Below are positions 16,627 through 25,533 of a stretch of DNA of 64,000 bases, piece by piece. The stretch is from the NCBI RefSeq assembly GCF_001636695.1, contig NZ_LGEL01000010.1:1-64000 (forward strand), given 5' to 3'. The position numbers and the translations under genes were made by a program. Below the pieces are notes generated by a model, which made no database searches, was not told the origin of the DNA, and saw only the letters and a program-made list of their open reading frames with translations. Numbering within the stretch: position 1 is the stretch's first letter; each line of letters opens with the position of its first letter. The stretch comes from Pedobacter panaciterrae. Lineage in GTDB: Bacteria > Bacteroidota > Bacteroidia > Sphingobacteriales > Sphingobacteriaceae.

Positions 16627-17547
16627 GCTACTTAACTTATCCGCCAGTACTTCTGAAATTTTACGATAGGAATCAAAGGTCCAGCCACCTACATGAGGTG
16701 TTAATATCACCTTGTCGGATGCAACCAGTTCCTGGTACCACTGCTGAGTGCCTAAAGCAGGAAACTTCTCTACCTCGAGCACATCAAGACCTGCTCCAAG
16801 TATTTTATCTGCAGCTATAGCACTTAAAACAGCCTTGGTATTCACTACCTCTCCTCTTGCAGTATTGATAAAAAAGATGGACTTACGGAAATGGAACAAG
16901 TACTCCTCATCTACCATTTGTCTGGTCTCGGATGTAAGGGGGATATGCAAACTTAGCACATCGCTTTGCTTTACAATCTCTTCCATGCTTACTTCCTTGG
17001 CATAGGCATCGGTAAAGCCTGTTTTATATTTATCGTAGGCAATCACATTCACTTCAAAACCTGATAGTTTTTTAGCAAAGCTTTTACCCATAAAGCCATA
17101 TCCAATTATCCCGACAGTTTTACCTTTTAGTTCGAAGCCGCGACTGCTCTCTCTATCCCACACACCATTTCTTACTTCAATATCTGCTTTACGAAAGTTA
17201 TTCATTAGCGCAAGCAGCATACCTGTAGCATGCTCTCCTACGGCGTCCATATTTCCTTCAGGAGCATTTAACAATTCAATATTTCTTTCTTTAGCAAAGG
17301 CTTCGTCTATATTATCTAACCCTGCTCCTGCCCTTGCAACAAATTTTAACTTAACGGCAGCGCTTAAAAGTTCTTTATCAATTAAAAATTTTGTTCGAAC
17401 AGCTATTCCTTCATACTCAGCAATCACAGCAAGTGTTTCTGCCCTTGTAATTAGTGGTTCATCATTTACTTCGTATCCCATTGCGATGGCACTTTCTTTA
17501 AATGCAGGATGAAGATCGTCAACTATTAATATTTTCCCTCTGGTCAT
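16621..17547 (-). CDS. D-2-hydroxyacid dehydrogenase (phosphoglycerate dehydrogenase-like)
   Basis: A 308-residue NAD-dependent dehydrogenase with the split substrate domain (1-95 and 280-308) around a Rossmann fold, GIIGYGFMGKSF near residues 143-154. The catalytic Arg (NTARGEVV), Glu and His (TPHVGG) of the family are present. It could be a phosphoglycerate dehydrogenase (serine synthesis) without the ACT domain, or another 2-hydroxyacid dehydrogenase; sequence alone does not settle this. Its stop overlaps the convergent M1 peptidase gene by six bases. It lies 42 bases downstream of rsmA on the opposite side, with rsmA pointing towards lower coordinates as well. Confidence 0.82.
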   Translation of the reverse strand: MTRGKILIVDDLHPAFKESAIAMGYEVNDEPLITRAETLAVIAEYEGIAVRTKFLIDKELLSAAVKLKFVARAGAGLDNIDEAFAKERNIELLNAPEGNMDAVGEHATGMLLALMNNFRKADIEVRNGVWDRESSRGFELKGKTVGIIGYGFMGKSFAKKLSGFEVNVIAYDKYKTGFTDAYAKEVSMEEIVKQSDVLSLHIPLTSETRQMVDEEYLFHFRKSIFFINTARGEVVNTKAVLSAIAADKILGAGLDVLEVEKFPALGTQQWYQELVASDKVILTPHVGGWTFDSYRKISEVLADKLSSL

Positions 17548-17589
17548 TATTAGAATTCTATTTATGCAAAAATACGGGGTCTACTGATT

Positions 17590-18372
17590 TTACTGAGATA
17601 GCTGCGCTAAATGTTGGGTAAGCGTTATAAAATCAGCAACGCTTAACTGCTCCGCACGTTTATCAAAAAACACATGGTCGTCCATTTTATCCTTAGGTAC
17701 AACTCCTGACAGGGAATTACGCAGTGTTTTTCTTCTTTGATTGAAGCCCGCTTTTACTGTACGCCAGAAAAGCTTTTCATCACATGGTAATGTTTCCACA
17801 TTATTCCGGCTTAACCTGATCACTCCTGAATTTACTTTTGGCGGAGGATTAAAAGTACCGGGTTTAACAGAAAACAAGTATTCAATATCATAGTACGCCT
17901 GGATTAACACGCTCAAAATACCATAGTCTTTGGTTCCTGCTTTGGAAGCACAGCGCTCCGCAACTTCCTTTTGAAACATACCAACCATCTCAACTACATG
18001 TGCTCTGTTTTCCAGGATCTTGAACAGAATCTGAGAAGAGATATTATAGGGAAAGTTCCCTATTATTGCGTATTTGTCAGGAAAAATCTCAGAGAGATTT
18101 AAAGCAAGGAAATCGCCATTGATCAATCTATCACCTAACTGAGGATACTTTTCTTTCAAAAAGTGATAGGATTCTACATCTATATCAATAAGAAAAGTTT
18201 CAAGATCTGTGCGTTCTAACAAGATATCAGATAAAATTCCCATCCCGGGACCTACCTCAAGAACCTGCTTGTATTTATCTGTGTGAATAAGGCCGTTTAC
18301 TATTTTTGCCGCAATGTTTTTATCCGTTAAAAAATGTTGCCCTAAATGCTTTTTTGCCTTTACCAAACTCAT
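17590..18372 (-). CDS. rsmA: 16S rRNA (adenine1518/1519-N6) dimethyltransferase
   Basis: KsgA enzyme that dimethylates two adjacent adenines in helix 45 of 16S rRNA. The 260 residues start MSLVKAKKHLGQHFLTD, the conserved N-terminus, so I use the ATG at 18372 rather than one eight codons upstream. SAM-binding motif I is LEVGPGMGIL, and the catalytic NFPYNISSQIL is near residue 110. It is divergent from pdxA, with about 100 bases between them. Confidence 0.96.
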   Translation of the reverse strand: MSLVKAKKHLGQHFLTDKNIAAKIVNGLIHTDKYKQVLEVGPGMGILSDILLERTDLETFLIDIDVESYHFLKEKYPQLGDRLINGDFLALNLSEIFPDKYAIIGNFPYNISSQILFKILENRAHVVEMVGMFQKEVAERCASKAGTKDYGILSVLIQAYYDIEYLFSVKPGTFNPPPKVNSGVIRLSRNNVETLPCDEKLFWRTVKAGFNQRRKTLRNSLSGVVPKDKMDDHVFFDKRAEQLSVADFITLTQHLAQLSQ

Positions 18373-18473
18373 ATCCTGATCTATTAAAAGCTGCAAAATA
18401 AGTAAAGTTTTACTAGTATCGGACTAACATTAAGGTGAAATTCTGTAATTTGCGCTAAATTTTCTATTTGGAT

Positions 18474-19553
18474 ATGAGCAATAAAATTAAAATCGGTATA
18501 AGTATAGGTGACATAAACGGGATCGGATTAGAGGTTATTCTGAAAACCTTATCTGAGAACCGCATCCTCGATTATTGTACGCCAATTGTTTATGGCCATA
18601 CTAAAGTTGCTTCTTATCATCGCAAAGCATTAGGAATGAACGATCTCGTTTTTAATGTTATTAATAGTGCCGATGCTGCAAACCCAAGAAAAGCAAACCT
18701 GATTAATTGCTGGGAAGAAGATGTAAAAATCGATTTGGGAGTTTCAAATGAAATTGGTGGAAAGTATGCCCTTTTATCATTAGAAAAAGCGACCGACGAT
18801 CTTATTAATGGCAACATTGATGCGCTGGTAACTGCCCCTATTAACAAACACAACATCCAATCTGATACTTTTAATTTCCCCGGACATACTGAATATCTAC
18901 AGCAACGCAGCGGTAGCGATGATGTGCTGATGTTTTTAATAAGTGAAGATATTCGTGTAGGCGTAGTAACCGGACATATCCCGATTAATGAGGTATCTCA
19001 AAGTATAACTAAAGACAAAATTGTAAAGAAACTGGTAATGATGAATGAGAGTCTTAAAAAGGATTTTTGGATAGAGAAACCAAAAATTGCTGTTTTAGGC
19101 CTTAATCCTCATGCCGGCGACAATGGCTTGCTTGGAAAAGAAGAGGCGGACATCATTACACCTGCAATTCAGGAGGCTTTTGATAAAGGAGTGATTTGCT
19201 TTGGCCCATACCCCGCCGACGGCTTTTTTGGCAATGGAGGCTACAAGCAATTTGACGCTGTTCTTGCCATGTATCATGACCAGGGACTAATCCCATTTAA
19301 AACCATTGCTTTTAGCACAGGGGTTAATTATAGTGCTGGTTTGAAAATTGTACGTACCTCGCCAGACCATGGAACGGGATATGACATTGCAGGGAAGAAT
19401 GTTGCAGATCCGACTTCGTTTATAGAGGCTGTTTTTGCAGCAACTCACATTGTGAAAAATCGCAGAGAACAGGAAGAATTATTAAAAAATCAACTACGCA
19501 GTGGTGGAAAAATTATAGAAACTGCTGCAGATATGAAAGATGACGCAAATTAA
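18474..19553 (+). CDS. pdxA: 4-hydroxythreonine-4-phosphate dehydrogenase
   Basis: Oxidises 4-phosphohydroxy-L-threonine in the DXP-dependent pyridoxal phosphate pathway. The 359 residues have family length. The metal-binding His residues lie in FPGHTEYL (near 136) and in AMYHDQGLIPFK (near 264), with GTGYDIAGKNVADP at the C-terminus. The ATG at 18474 (MSNKIKIGIS) is preferred over a TTG two codons upstream. A -7-like TAATTTGC lies about 26 bases upstream. Confidence 0.96.
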   Translation: MSNKIKIGISIGDINGIGLEVILKTLSENRILDYCTPIVYGHTKVASYHRKALGMNDLVFNVINSADAANPRKANLINCWEEDVKIDLGVSNEIGGKYALLSLEKATDDLINGNIDALVTAPINKHNIQSDTFNFPGHTEYLQQRSGSDDVLMFLISEDIRVGVVTGHIPINEVSQSITKDKIVKKLVMMNESLKKDFWIEKPKIAVLGLNPHAGDNGLLGKEEADIITPAIQEAFDKGVICFGPYPADGFFGNGGYKQFDAVLAMYHDQGLIPFKTIAFSTGVNYSAGLKIVRTSPDHGTGYDIAGKNVADPTSFIEAVFAATHIVKNRREQEELLKNQLRSGGKIIETAADMKDDAN

Positions 19554-19576
19554 GAGTATTTTATTTTTCAATAACA

Positions 19577-19608
19577 TTTTAGAAATGTCAAATTAATTCT
19601 TACATTTG
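19577..19608 (+). promoter_or_regulatory. Promoter of the DUF177-rpmF-plsX-fabH block
   Basis: TTTT (19577-19580), a 20-base spacer and TACATTTG (19601-19608), a perfect TAnnTTTG box. Transcription would start about 19615, which rules out the in-frame TTG at 19606 as the start of the first gene. Confidence 0.6.
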
Positions 19609-19629
19609 CGGGCTAAAATTTTGTTACAA

Positions 19630-20166
19630 TTGAAACCATTAAAACAATTTTCAATCCCATTTACCGGCTTAAAAATTGGCAAACATCAGTTTGATTTTGA
19701 GATTGATAACAGCTTTTTTGATGCTTTTGAATACTCTTTAGTAAAAAAAGGTGATTTAAAAGCTAGCGTTGAATTAGACAAACAGGAAACAATGCTGATT
19801 TTACAGTTCCACATTGATGGAACTATAATTTTAGACTGTGACAAATGTTTAGCCGAGTTTGGAGCACCGATAAGCGTACAGGAAAGGCAAATTGTAAAAT
19901 TTGCTGAAGATGAATTAGAGAGTGATGATTTGGAAATCATTGTTCTTAGTAAAAAAGAAAGTGAGATCGATGTATCAGAGCTTATTTATGAATTCATTAC
20001 GGTATCTGTACCTTATATAAAAATATGCGAGCAGAATGGCGATGGCCAGCAATGCGACCAGGAAATGATAGCAAGACTGGAAAGTCTTTCTGTCGGAACA
20101 CAAAAAGAAGAAGAAGAACAACAAGGTGATGACCCACGTTGGGCAGCATTAAAAAAATTAAAATAA
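19630..20166 (+). CDS. DUF177 (YceD-like) protein
   Basis: A 178-residue acidic protein of the DUF177/YceD family, which nearly always precedes rpmF and is thought to act in 23S rRNA or large-subunit assembly. Visible are the N-terminal KPLKQFSIPFTGLKIGKHQF, the CDKCLAEF segment near residue 75 and a very acidic, glutamate-rich tail (QKEEEEQQGDDP) before WAALKKLK. There is no ATG at the start. The TTG at 19630 best fits both the family N-terminus and the promoter; TTG 19621 is an alternative. The rpmF gene follows 18 bases later. Confidence 0.85.
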   Translation: MKPLKQFSIPFTGLKIGKHQFDFEIDNSFFDAFEYSLVKKGDLKASVELDKQETMLILQFHIDGTIILDCDKCLAEFGAPISVQERQIVKFAEDELESDDLEIIVLSKKESEIDVSELIYEFITVSVPYIKICEQNGDGQQCDQEMIARLESLSVGTQKEEEEQQGDDPRWAALKKLK

Positions 20167-20184
20167 TAATTAAATAAATCAGCA

Positions 20185-20376
20185 ATGGCACATCCAAAAC
20201 GCAAGATTTCTAAAAGTAGAAGAGATAAAAGAAGAACCCACTATAAAGCAGAAGCTCCTTCTTTAGCTACTTGTCAAACAACAGGTGCAATCCACACACC
20301 TCACCGCGCTTACAACGTTGATGGTAACTTGTACTACAACGGTAAATTGGTTATTGAAAACACCTCAATAGGTTAA
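20185..20376 (+). CDS. rpmF: 50S ribosomal protein L32
   Basis: A 63-residue basic protein with the characteristic [20 protein letters not shown] start. The zinc ribbon of most L32 proteins (two CxxC pairs) is absent: only one Cys remains (LATCQTTG) and the second pair is replaced by residues of [11 protein letters not shown]. This is therefore a C-minus, zinc-independent form. It sits in the conserved order DUF177-rpmF-plsX-fabH. Confidence 0.96.
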   Translation: MAHPKRKISKSRRDKRRTHYKAEAPSLATCQTTGAIHTPHRAYNVDGNLYYNGKLVIENTSIG

Positions 20377-20389
20377 TTTTCTGAAAAAT

Positions 20390-20471
20390 AGTTTGTGTTT
20401 TAAGTCTTTGAAAGTTTAACTTAGAGACTGGAAACAAGGGTGATTTTACCTTATACACAAACTGATTTTTT
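20390..20471 (+). promoter_or_regulatory. Structured spacer before plsX, possible attenuator
   Basis: agtttgtgt (20390-20398) pairs perfectly with acacaaact (20455-20463) and is followed by a T-rich gatttttt ending three bases before the plsX ATG. Within it agtct/agact (20403-20407 with 20425-20429) and aggGT/ACCtt (20437-20441 with 20448-20452) can form two inner stems, giving a three-way junction. It may reduce read-through from rpmF into plsX or fold over the plsX start. Confidence 0.45.
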
Positions 20472-20474
20472 ACT

Positions 20475-21416
20475 ATGAAAATAGGTCTCGATATAATGGG
20501 CGGAGACTATGCTCCTAAAGCAAATGTTTTAGGAGCAATAGCAGCCCATCCATTGTTATCTCCAGATGAACAGATAGTTCTTATTGGAGATACGAAGCAG
20601 ATTAAACCTTTACTCTCCGAAAACGGATTTGATCCGGATCTCTTTGAATATGTTCATACCGAGGAGGTAATAGGTATGGGTGAACATCCCACTAAGGCCA
20701 TCGTTCAGAAGCCTAATTCCAGTATTTCTATAGGTTTCAATTTACTTAAAGAAGGTAAACTTGATTCATTTGCAAGCGCCGGTAATTCGGGGGCTATGCT
20801 TGTTGGTGCCGTTTTTAGTGTAAAAACTATTCCCGGAATCATCCGGCCATGTCTTTCTACCTTTTTACCAAAACTTAGCGGTGGAGTAGGTTTAATGGTG
20901 GATGTAGGTGCTAACGCAGATTGCAAGCCTGATACTTTATTACAATTTGGTGTACTTGGAAGCTTGTACGCAGAAAATGTAATGGGTATAAATAACCCTA
21001 AAGTAGCATTAATGAACATTGGTGAAGAAGATGAAAAAGGAAATATGCTAAGTCTGGCAACATTCCCTTTGATGAAAGACACCAACCTATTTAACTTTAT
21101 TGGTAATGTAGAAGGTCGGGATTTATTTAACGATAAAGCCGATGTAATTGTTTGTGATGGCTTTACTGGAAATGTAATGCTTAAACTTGCAGAATCATTC
21201 TATGTACTGACTTTAAAAAGAGGACTAAAAGATGAATTCTTTGACCGCTTTAATTACGAGAACTACGGCGGAAGCCCGGTTCTTGGGGTAAATGCTCCGG
21301 TTGTTATAGGACATGGGATTTCTAGTCCGACGGCAGTAAAAAATATGATATTACAGTCCAGAGACATGATTACTACAGGCTTGGTAGGCAAAATACAAGC
21401 CGCTTTTAATAATTAA
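20475..21416 (+). CDS. plsX: Phosphate acyltransferase PlsX
   Basis: Makes acyl-phosphate from acyl-ACP, feeding PlsY in phospholipid synthesis. The 313 residues have family length, with the N-terminal IGLDIMGGDYAPKANV, the segment FASAGNSGAMLVGAV near residue 100, and VCDGFTGNVMLKLAE near 230. It precedes fabH by nine bases, the usual arrangement linking phospholipid and fatty-acid synthesis. Confidence 0.96.
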   Translation: MKIGLDIMGGDYAPKANVLGAIAAHPLLSPDEQIVLIGDTKQIKPLLSENGFDPDLFEYVHTEEVIGMGEHPTKAIVQKPNSSISIGFNLLKEGKLDSFASAGNSGAMLVGAVFSVKTIPGIIRPCLSTFLPKLSGGVGLMVDVGANADCKPDTLLQFGVLGSLYAENVMGINNPKVALMNIGEEDEKGNMLSLATFPLMKDTNLFNFIGNVEGRDLFNDKADVIVCDGFTGNVMLKLAESFYVLTLKRGLKDEFFDRFNYENYGGSPVLGVNAPVVIGHGISSPTAVKNMILQSRDMITTGLVGKIQAAFNN

Positions 21417-21425
21417 CATCAAAAA

Positions 21426-22415
21426 ATGAGTAAAATTCATGCTGCGATTACGGCTGTTAATGGCTACGTTCCCGAATACGTGCTTACAAACAAAGAGCTA
21501 GAATCGATTGTAGACACTACGGATGAATGGATTACATCCAGAACAGGCATAAAAGAGCGCAGAATACTAAAAGGTGAAGGTTTAGGCACCTCAGATATGG
21601 CAGTTCATGCCGTTAATGGTTTGCTTAAAAAGCGTGGAATCACTGCGGATGAGATCGAACTGATCATCTTCTGTACCACTACACCCGATCTGCCTTTCCC
21701 GGCATCTGCCAATATATTGGCAGACAAAATTGGAGCAAAAAACGCATGGGGTTACGACCTTCAGGCCGCTTGCTCCGGTTTCATTTATGGTGTTTCAACC
21801 GGTGCTCAGTTCATTGAATCCGGAAAGCACAAAAAGGTGTTGGTAGTTGGAGGCGATAAAATGTCTTCTATCATTAACTATCAGGACCGTACCACCTGTA
21901 TTATTTTTGGTGACGGCTGTGGGGCCGTTCTTCTGGAGCCAAATGAAGAGGGCTATGGAGTAATGGACTCAATCCTTAGAAGTGATGGTTCAGGCCGACA
22001 ATTCTTACACCAGAAAGCCGGTGGTTCTGCAAGGCCGGCATCTCATGAAACAGTTGACAACAATGAGCATTCTGTTTATCAGGAAGGTCAGGCTGTATTC
22101 AAATTTGCTGTAACCAATATGGCAGATGTTGCTGCTGAAATTATGGATCGCAATAACCTGACATCTGATGATGTAACCTGGTTAGTTCCTCATCAGGCTA
22201 ACAAACGTATTATTGATGCTACGGCTTCAAGAATGGGCGTTGGTTCTGAAAAGGTGATGATCAATATTCAGCGCTATGGCAATACCACTAACGGTACCAT
22301 CCCCCTATGTTTATGGGAATGGGAAAGCCAGTTAAAGAAAGGCGACAACATTATACTTGCTGCCTTTGGCGGTGGTTTTACATGGGGTTCAGTTTACTTA
22401 AAATGGGCTTATTAA
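21426..22415 (+). CDS. fabH: 3-oxoacyl-[ACP] synthase III
   Basis: Condenses acyl-CoA with malonyl-ACP to start fatty-acid synthesis. The 329 residues contain the catalytic triad of KASIII: Cys in DLQAACSGF (near 116), His in VPHQANKRI (near 257) and Asn in [11 protein letters not shown] (near 287). It is co-oriented with plsX and followed, after 152 bases, by accB and accC, so the initiation steps of fatty-acid synthesis are grouped. Confidence 0.96.
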   Translation: MSKIHAAITAVNGYVPEYVLTNKELESIVDTTDEWITSRTGIKERRILKGEGLGTSDMAVHAVNGLLKKRGITADEIELIIFCTTTPDLPFPASANILADKIGAKNAWGYDLQAACSGFIYGVSTGAQFIESGKHKKVLVVGGDKMSSIINYQDRTTCIIFGDGCGAVLLEPNEEGYGVMDSILRSDGSGRQFLHQKAGGSARPASHETVDNNEHSVYQEGQAVFKFAVTNMADVAAEIMDRNNLTSDDVTWLVPHQANKRIIDATASRMGVGSEKVMINIQRYGNTTNGTIPLCLWEWESQLKKGDNIILAAFGGGFTWGSVYLKWAY

Positions 22416-22567
22416 TTTTTAAATCAGAATACAACTTAAAGACTGTGAAGTCGTTAAGAGTAGCATTTATTGATTTTTTGAATGCAAACTCATGATGATT
22501 TTACCATAATTAATCATAACTTAGTTAATTCTAAAAACACATTGTTTTCTTAAAATAACACCAAAAA

Positions 22568-23044
22568 ATGGATATCAAACAAATTCAGGAACTTATTAAA
22601 TTTGTTTCTCGTTCGGGCGTAAATGAAGTCGCTATTGAGCAAAAAGACTTCAAGATAACTATTAAAACAAATCAGACCCCAACAGTTGTTCATGCTACTG
22701 TTCCAGCTCCTGTTGTTACGTCTGCAATCCCTGCAGCTGCGGCTCCACAACCGGTGTCAGCTACAGAAACCAAAGCAGCTCCGGCAACTGAGGACACTTC
22801 AAAATACATTACCATTAAATCTCCAATGATCGGTACATTCTATCGCTCATCTAGTCCGGATAAAGCATCATTTGTAAACGTTGGCGATGAGGTTTCTACA
22901 GGTAAAGTAATCTGCATCATTGAAGCAATGAAATTGTTCAATGAAATAGAAAGTGAAGTTTCTGGAAGAATCGTAAAAGTACTTGTTGATAATGCATCAC
23001 CAGTAGAATACGATCAACCATTATTTTTAGTAGAACCAATTTAA
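22568..23044 (+). CDS. accB: Biotin carboxyl carrier protein of acetyl-CoA carboxylase
   Basis: Carries carboxybiotin between the carboxylase and transferase subunits. The 158 residues consist of an N-terminal helix region (1-45), an Ala/Pro/Thr-rich linker (about 46-78) and a biotinyl domain (about 80-158) with the biotinylated lysine K122 in IIEAMKLFNE. It is followed by accC after 144 bases that contain a palindromic repeat. Confidence 0.97.
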   Translation: MDIKQIQELIKFVSRSGVNEVAIEQKDFKITIKTNQTPTVVHATVPAPVVTSAIPAAAAPQPVSATETKAAPATEDTSKYITIKSPMIGTFYRSSSPDKASFVNVGDEVSTGKVICIIEAMKLFNEIESEVSGRIVKVLVDNASPVEYDQPLFLVEPI

Positions 23045-23046
23045 TC

Positions 23047-23174
23047 CGTCATGCTGAATTTCGGTATCTTTAATATGCATTAACTAATATTAAAAATAAA
23101 TTCCGAAATAAACTGCGTAGCATTCTTGAAGACAAAAGATCAATAAATACTACTCCTGAAAATTCAGGATGACG
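23047..23174. repeat. Degenerate palindromic repeat between accB and accC
   Basis: The outer arms cgtcatgctgaattt (23047-23061) and aaattcaggatgacg (23160-23174) are reverse complements with one mismatch. Inner arms atttcgg (about 23058-23064) and ccgaaat (23103-23109) also pair. The ends share the gtcat...atgac theme of the longer element at 13.4 kb. It fills the spacer of an otherwise conserved two-gene unit. Confidence 0.65.
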
Positions 23175-23188
23175 AAAAGGAAAAATAT

Positions 23189-24529
23189 ATGTTTAAGAAA
23201 ATATTAATTGCCAACAGGGGCGAAATCGCATTGCGAATTATCCGCACCTGTAAAGAAATGGGCATTAAAACGGTAGCTGTGTACTCTACTGCTGACAGGG
23301 AAAGCTTACATGTACGCTTTGCTGATGAAGCTGTTTGTATAGGGCCGCCACCAAGTAAAGATTCTTACCTGAGCATTCCTAACATTATATCTGCTGCTGA
23401 ATTAACTAATGCAGATGCAATTCACCCAGGTTATGGATTTCTATCTGAGAATGCTAAATTCTCATCAGTTTGCCGTGATTACGGGATTAAATTTATTGGA
23501 GCAACACCTGAACAAATCAACTCTATGGGCGATAAAGCATCGGCTAAAGAGACCATGAAAAAAGCTGGTGTTCCTACTATTCCAGGATCTGAAGGCTTAC
23601 TTGAAAGTGTTAAAGAAGGAATAAAAATTGCCAATGAAATGGGCTATCCGGTTATACTAAAAGCTACTGCCGGTGGCGGTGGCCGGGGAATGCGTGTGGT
23701 ATGGAAAGATGAAGAGTTTGAAAATGCATGGGATAGTGCAAGACAAGAATCAGGTGCTGCTTTTGGCAATGATGGATTGTACTTGGAAAAATATATCGAA
23801 GATCCGCGTCACATCGAAATCCAGATCATTGGTGATCAATATGGCAAAGCTTGTCACTTATCTGAGCGCGACTGTTCAATACAACGTCGTCACCAGAAAC
23901 TTGTTGAAGAAGCTCCATCTCCTTTCATGACTCCAGAGTTAAGAGAGAAAATGGGTGAAGCAGCAATCAAAGGTGCCATTGCTGTTCAATACGAAGGTGC
24001 TGGTACAATAGAATTCCTGGTTGACAAACACCGTAATTTCTATTTCATGGAAATGAATACCCGTATTCAGGTTGAGCATCCGGTAACGGAAGAAGTAATT
24101 AACTACGATTTGATCAAAGAACAAATTAAAGTGGCTTCTGGCGTTCCTATTTCTGGTAAAAACTACATGCCTGATATGCACGCAATTGAGTGCAGGATTA
24201 ATGCTGAAGATCCTTTTAACAACTTCAGACCTTGTCCTGGTAAAATAACAAACTTCCACTCTCCGGGAGGACATGGTGTAAGGGTTGATACTCATGTTTA
24301 TGCAGGTTATCAAATTCCTTCTAACTACGACTCTATGATTGCTAAGTTGATCTGTGTTGCACAAACACGTGAGGAAGCAATTAGTACTATGGAGCGTGCT
24401 TTAAGTGAGTTTGTAATTGAAGGTGTAAAAACTACGATACCTTTTCACTTAAAATTGATGAAAGATCCTAACTTTAGAGCTGGTAATTTTACCACGAAGT
24501 TTATGGAAACCTTCGAATTTTCAGAATAG
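23189..24529 (+). CDS. accC: Biotin carboxylase subunit of acetyl-CoA carboxylase
   Basis: ATP-dependent carboxylation of biotin on AccB. The 446 residues form a complete ATP-grasp enzyme: N-terminal [17 protein letters not shown], the glycine-rich ATP loop [13 protein letters not shown] (about 159-171), [12 protein letters not shown] (about 231-242), and metal/bicarbonate residues in [20 protein letters not shown] (about 275-294). It ends at a strong terminator. Confidence 0.97.
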   Translation: MFKKILIANRGEIALRIIRTCKEMGIKTVAVYSTADRESLHVRFADEAVCIGPPPSKDSYLSIPNIISAAELTNADAIHPGYGFLSENAKFSSVCRDYGIKFIGATPEQINSMGDKASAKETMKKAGVPTIPGSEGLLESVKEGIKIANEMGYPVILKATAGGGGRGMRVVWKDEEFENAWDSARQESGAAFGNDGLYLEKYIEDPRHIEIQIIGDQYGKACHLSERDCSIQRRHQKLVEEAPSPFMTPELREKMGEAAIKGAIAVQYEGAGTIEFLVDKHRNFYFMEMNTRIQVEHPVTEEVINYDLIKEQIKVASGVPISGKNYMPDMHAIECRINAEDPFNNFRPCPGKITNFHSPGGHGVRVDTHVYAGYQIPSNYDSMIAKLICVAQTREEAISTMERALSEFVIEGVKTTIPFHLKLMKDPNFRAGNFTTKFMETFEFSE

Positions 24530-24557
24530 AAAAAACTATTTATAAGATTTAAAACGT

Positions 24558-24597
24558 AAATACCATTCTGAATAAAATAGAATGGTATTTTTGTTTT
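24558..24597 (+). terminator. Intrinsic terminator after accC
   Basis: aaataccattct (24558-24569) pairs perfectly with agaatggtattt (24579-24590), followed by ttgtttt. Confidence 0.85.
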
Positions 24598-24610
24598 ACA
24601 AATAACGTAC

Positions 24611-25495
24611 ATGAGTGATACTAAAAAAAGGGACCTTCTTGGTGCTATAAAAGAAAAAGGAAAAACATTAGAAGCAGAAATGTCTTTTTTTGACCACATT
24701 GACGTGCTTAGAAAGCATTTATTGCGTGCATTGGGCGTTGTTCTGGTTCTTACTATTGGGGCATTTTACTATACCGATTTTATTTTCAACACGATTATCA
24801 TGGGGCCGAAGAACCCCAGCTTCTGGACGTATCGCATGATGTGTAAACTGGTAGAACGTTTTCCTTCCATAGGTCCGGAGTTTTGTATTACAAAAATTGA
24901 TGCAAAAATTATCAATACGGAAATGGCCGGACAATTTACGCTTCAGTTAAACTCATGTGTAATGGTCGGGATCATATTAGGCATCCCATACCTGTTATTT
25001 GAACTATGGTTATTTATCAAGCCGGCACTACACGAGAACGAAAGAAAATCTGCAAGTGGCTTTGTAGCTTTTGCTTCATTTCTGTTTTTTCTGGGTATAA
25101 TGTTCGGATATTATCTAATCTGTCCTCTATCTATCAACTTCCTGACTAACTTTACAGTGAGTCCTGAGATTCAAAATACGTTTACAATTGATTCCTATCT
25201 TTCGTCTGTAATGACCCTAACGTTGGGTTCAGGTGTTATTTTTCAATTACCGGTTATCATATACGTCTTATCAAAATTAGGCATAATGACTCCCGCATTC
25301 ATGCGTGCGAGCAGAAGATATTCAACAGTTATTATTCTAATAGTAGCAGCTGTAGTTACACCAACGGCTGATCCGTACACGATGCTAATTGTTGCTATGC
25401 CATTATTCTTACTTTATGAATTGAGTATCTTTATATCTGCCAATATAGAGAAGAAAAGAAACAAGGATATTTATGGCGTAGCTAAGGTAAAATAG
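24611..25495 (+). CDS. tatC: Sec-independent protein translocase TatC
   Basis: Receptor subunit for twin-arginine signal peptides in the inner membrane. The 294 residues include the conserved FFDHIDVLRKHLLRAL cytoplasmic N-terminus (SHL.ELR equivalent), six hydrophobic segments, and FELWLFIKPALHENERK in the first cytoplasmic loop. The first periplasmic loop (about 55-110) is long, as in many Bacteroidota. Its TatA partners lie 24 kb away at 49.0-49.6 kb. It follows the accC terminator with a short leader, so it probably has its own promoter. Confidence 0.94.
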   Translation: MSDTKKRDLLGAIKEKGKTLEAEMSFFDHIDVLRKHLLRALGVVLVLTIGAFYYTDFIFNTIIMGPKNPSFWTYRMMCKLVERFPSIGPEFCITKIDAKIINTEMAGQFTLQLNSCVMVGIILGIPYLLFELWLFIKPALHENERKSASGFVAFASFLFFLGIMFGYYLICPLSINFLTNFTVSPEIQNTFTIDSYLSSVMTLTLGSGVIFQLPVIIYVLSKLGIMTPAFMRASRRYSTVIILIVAAVVTPTADPYTMLIVAMPLFLLYELSIFISANIEKKRNKDIYGVAKVK

Positions 25496-25533
25496 CCTTA
25501 ATCCAGTATTTAATTAAAAAACATAGTTTAAAA

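Noticed and set aside
16621-17547. Calling the dehydrogenase serA with certainty
   Set aside because: It lacks an ACT domain and pathway neighbours; several D-2-hydroxyacid dehydrogenases share the visible motifs.
18468-18473. TTG start for pdxA two codons before the ATG
   Set aside because: ATG at 18474 fits the family N-terminus; nothing favours the TTG.
22453-22492. Hairpin gcatt/aatgc with outer gagt/actc between fabH and accB
   Set aside because: Short, bulged, AT-rich, with no U-run; likely chance.
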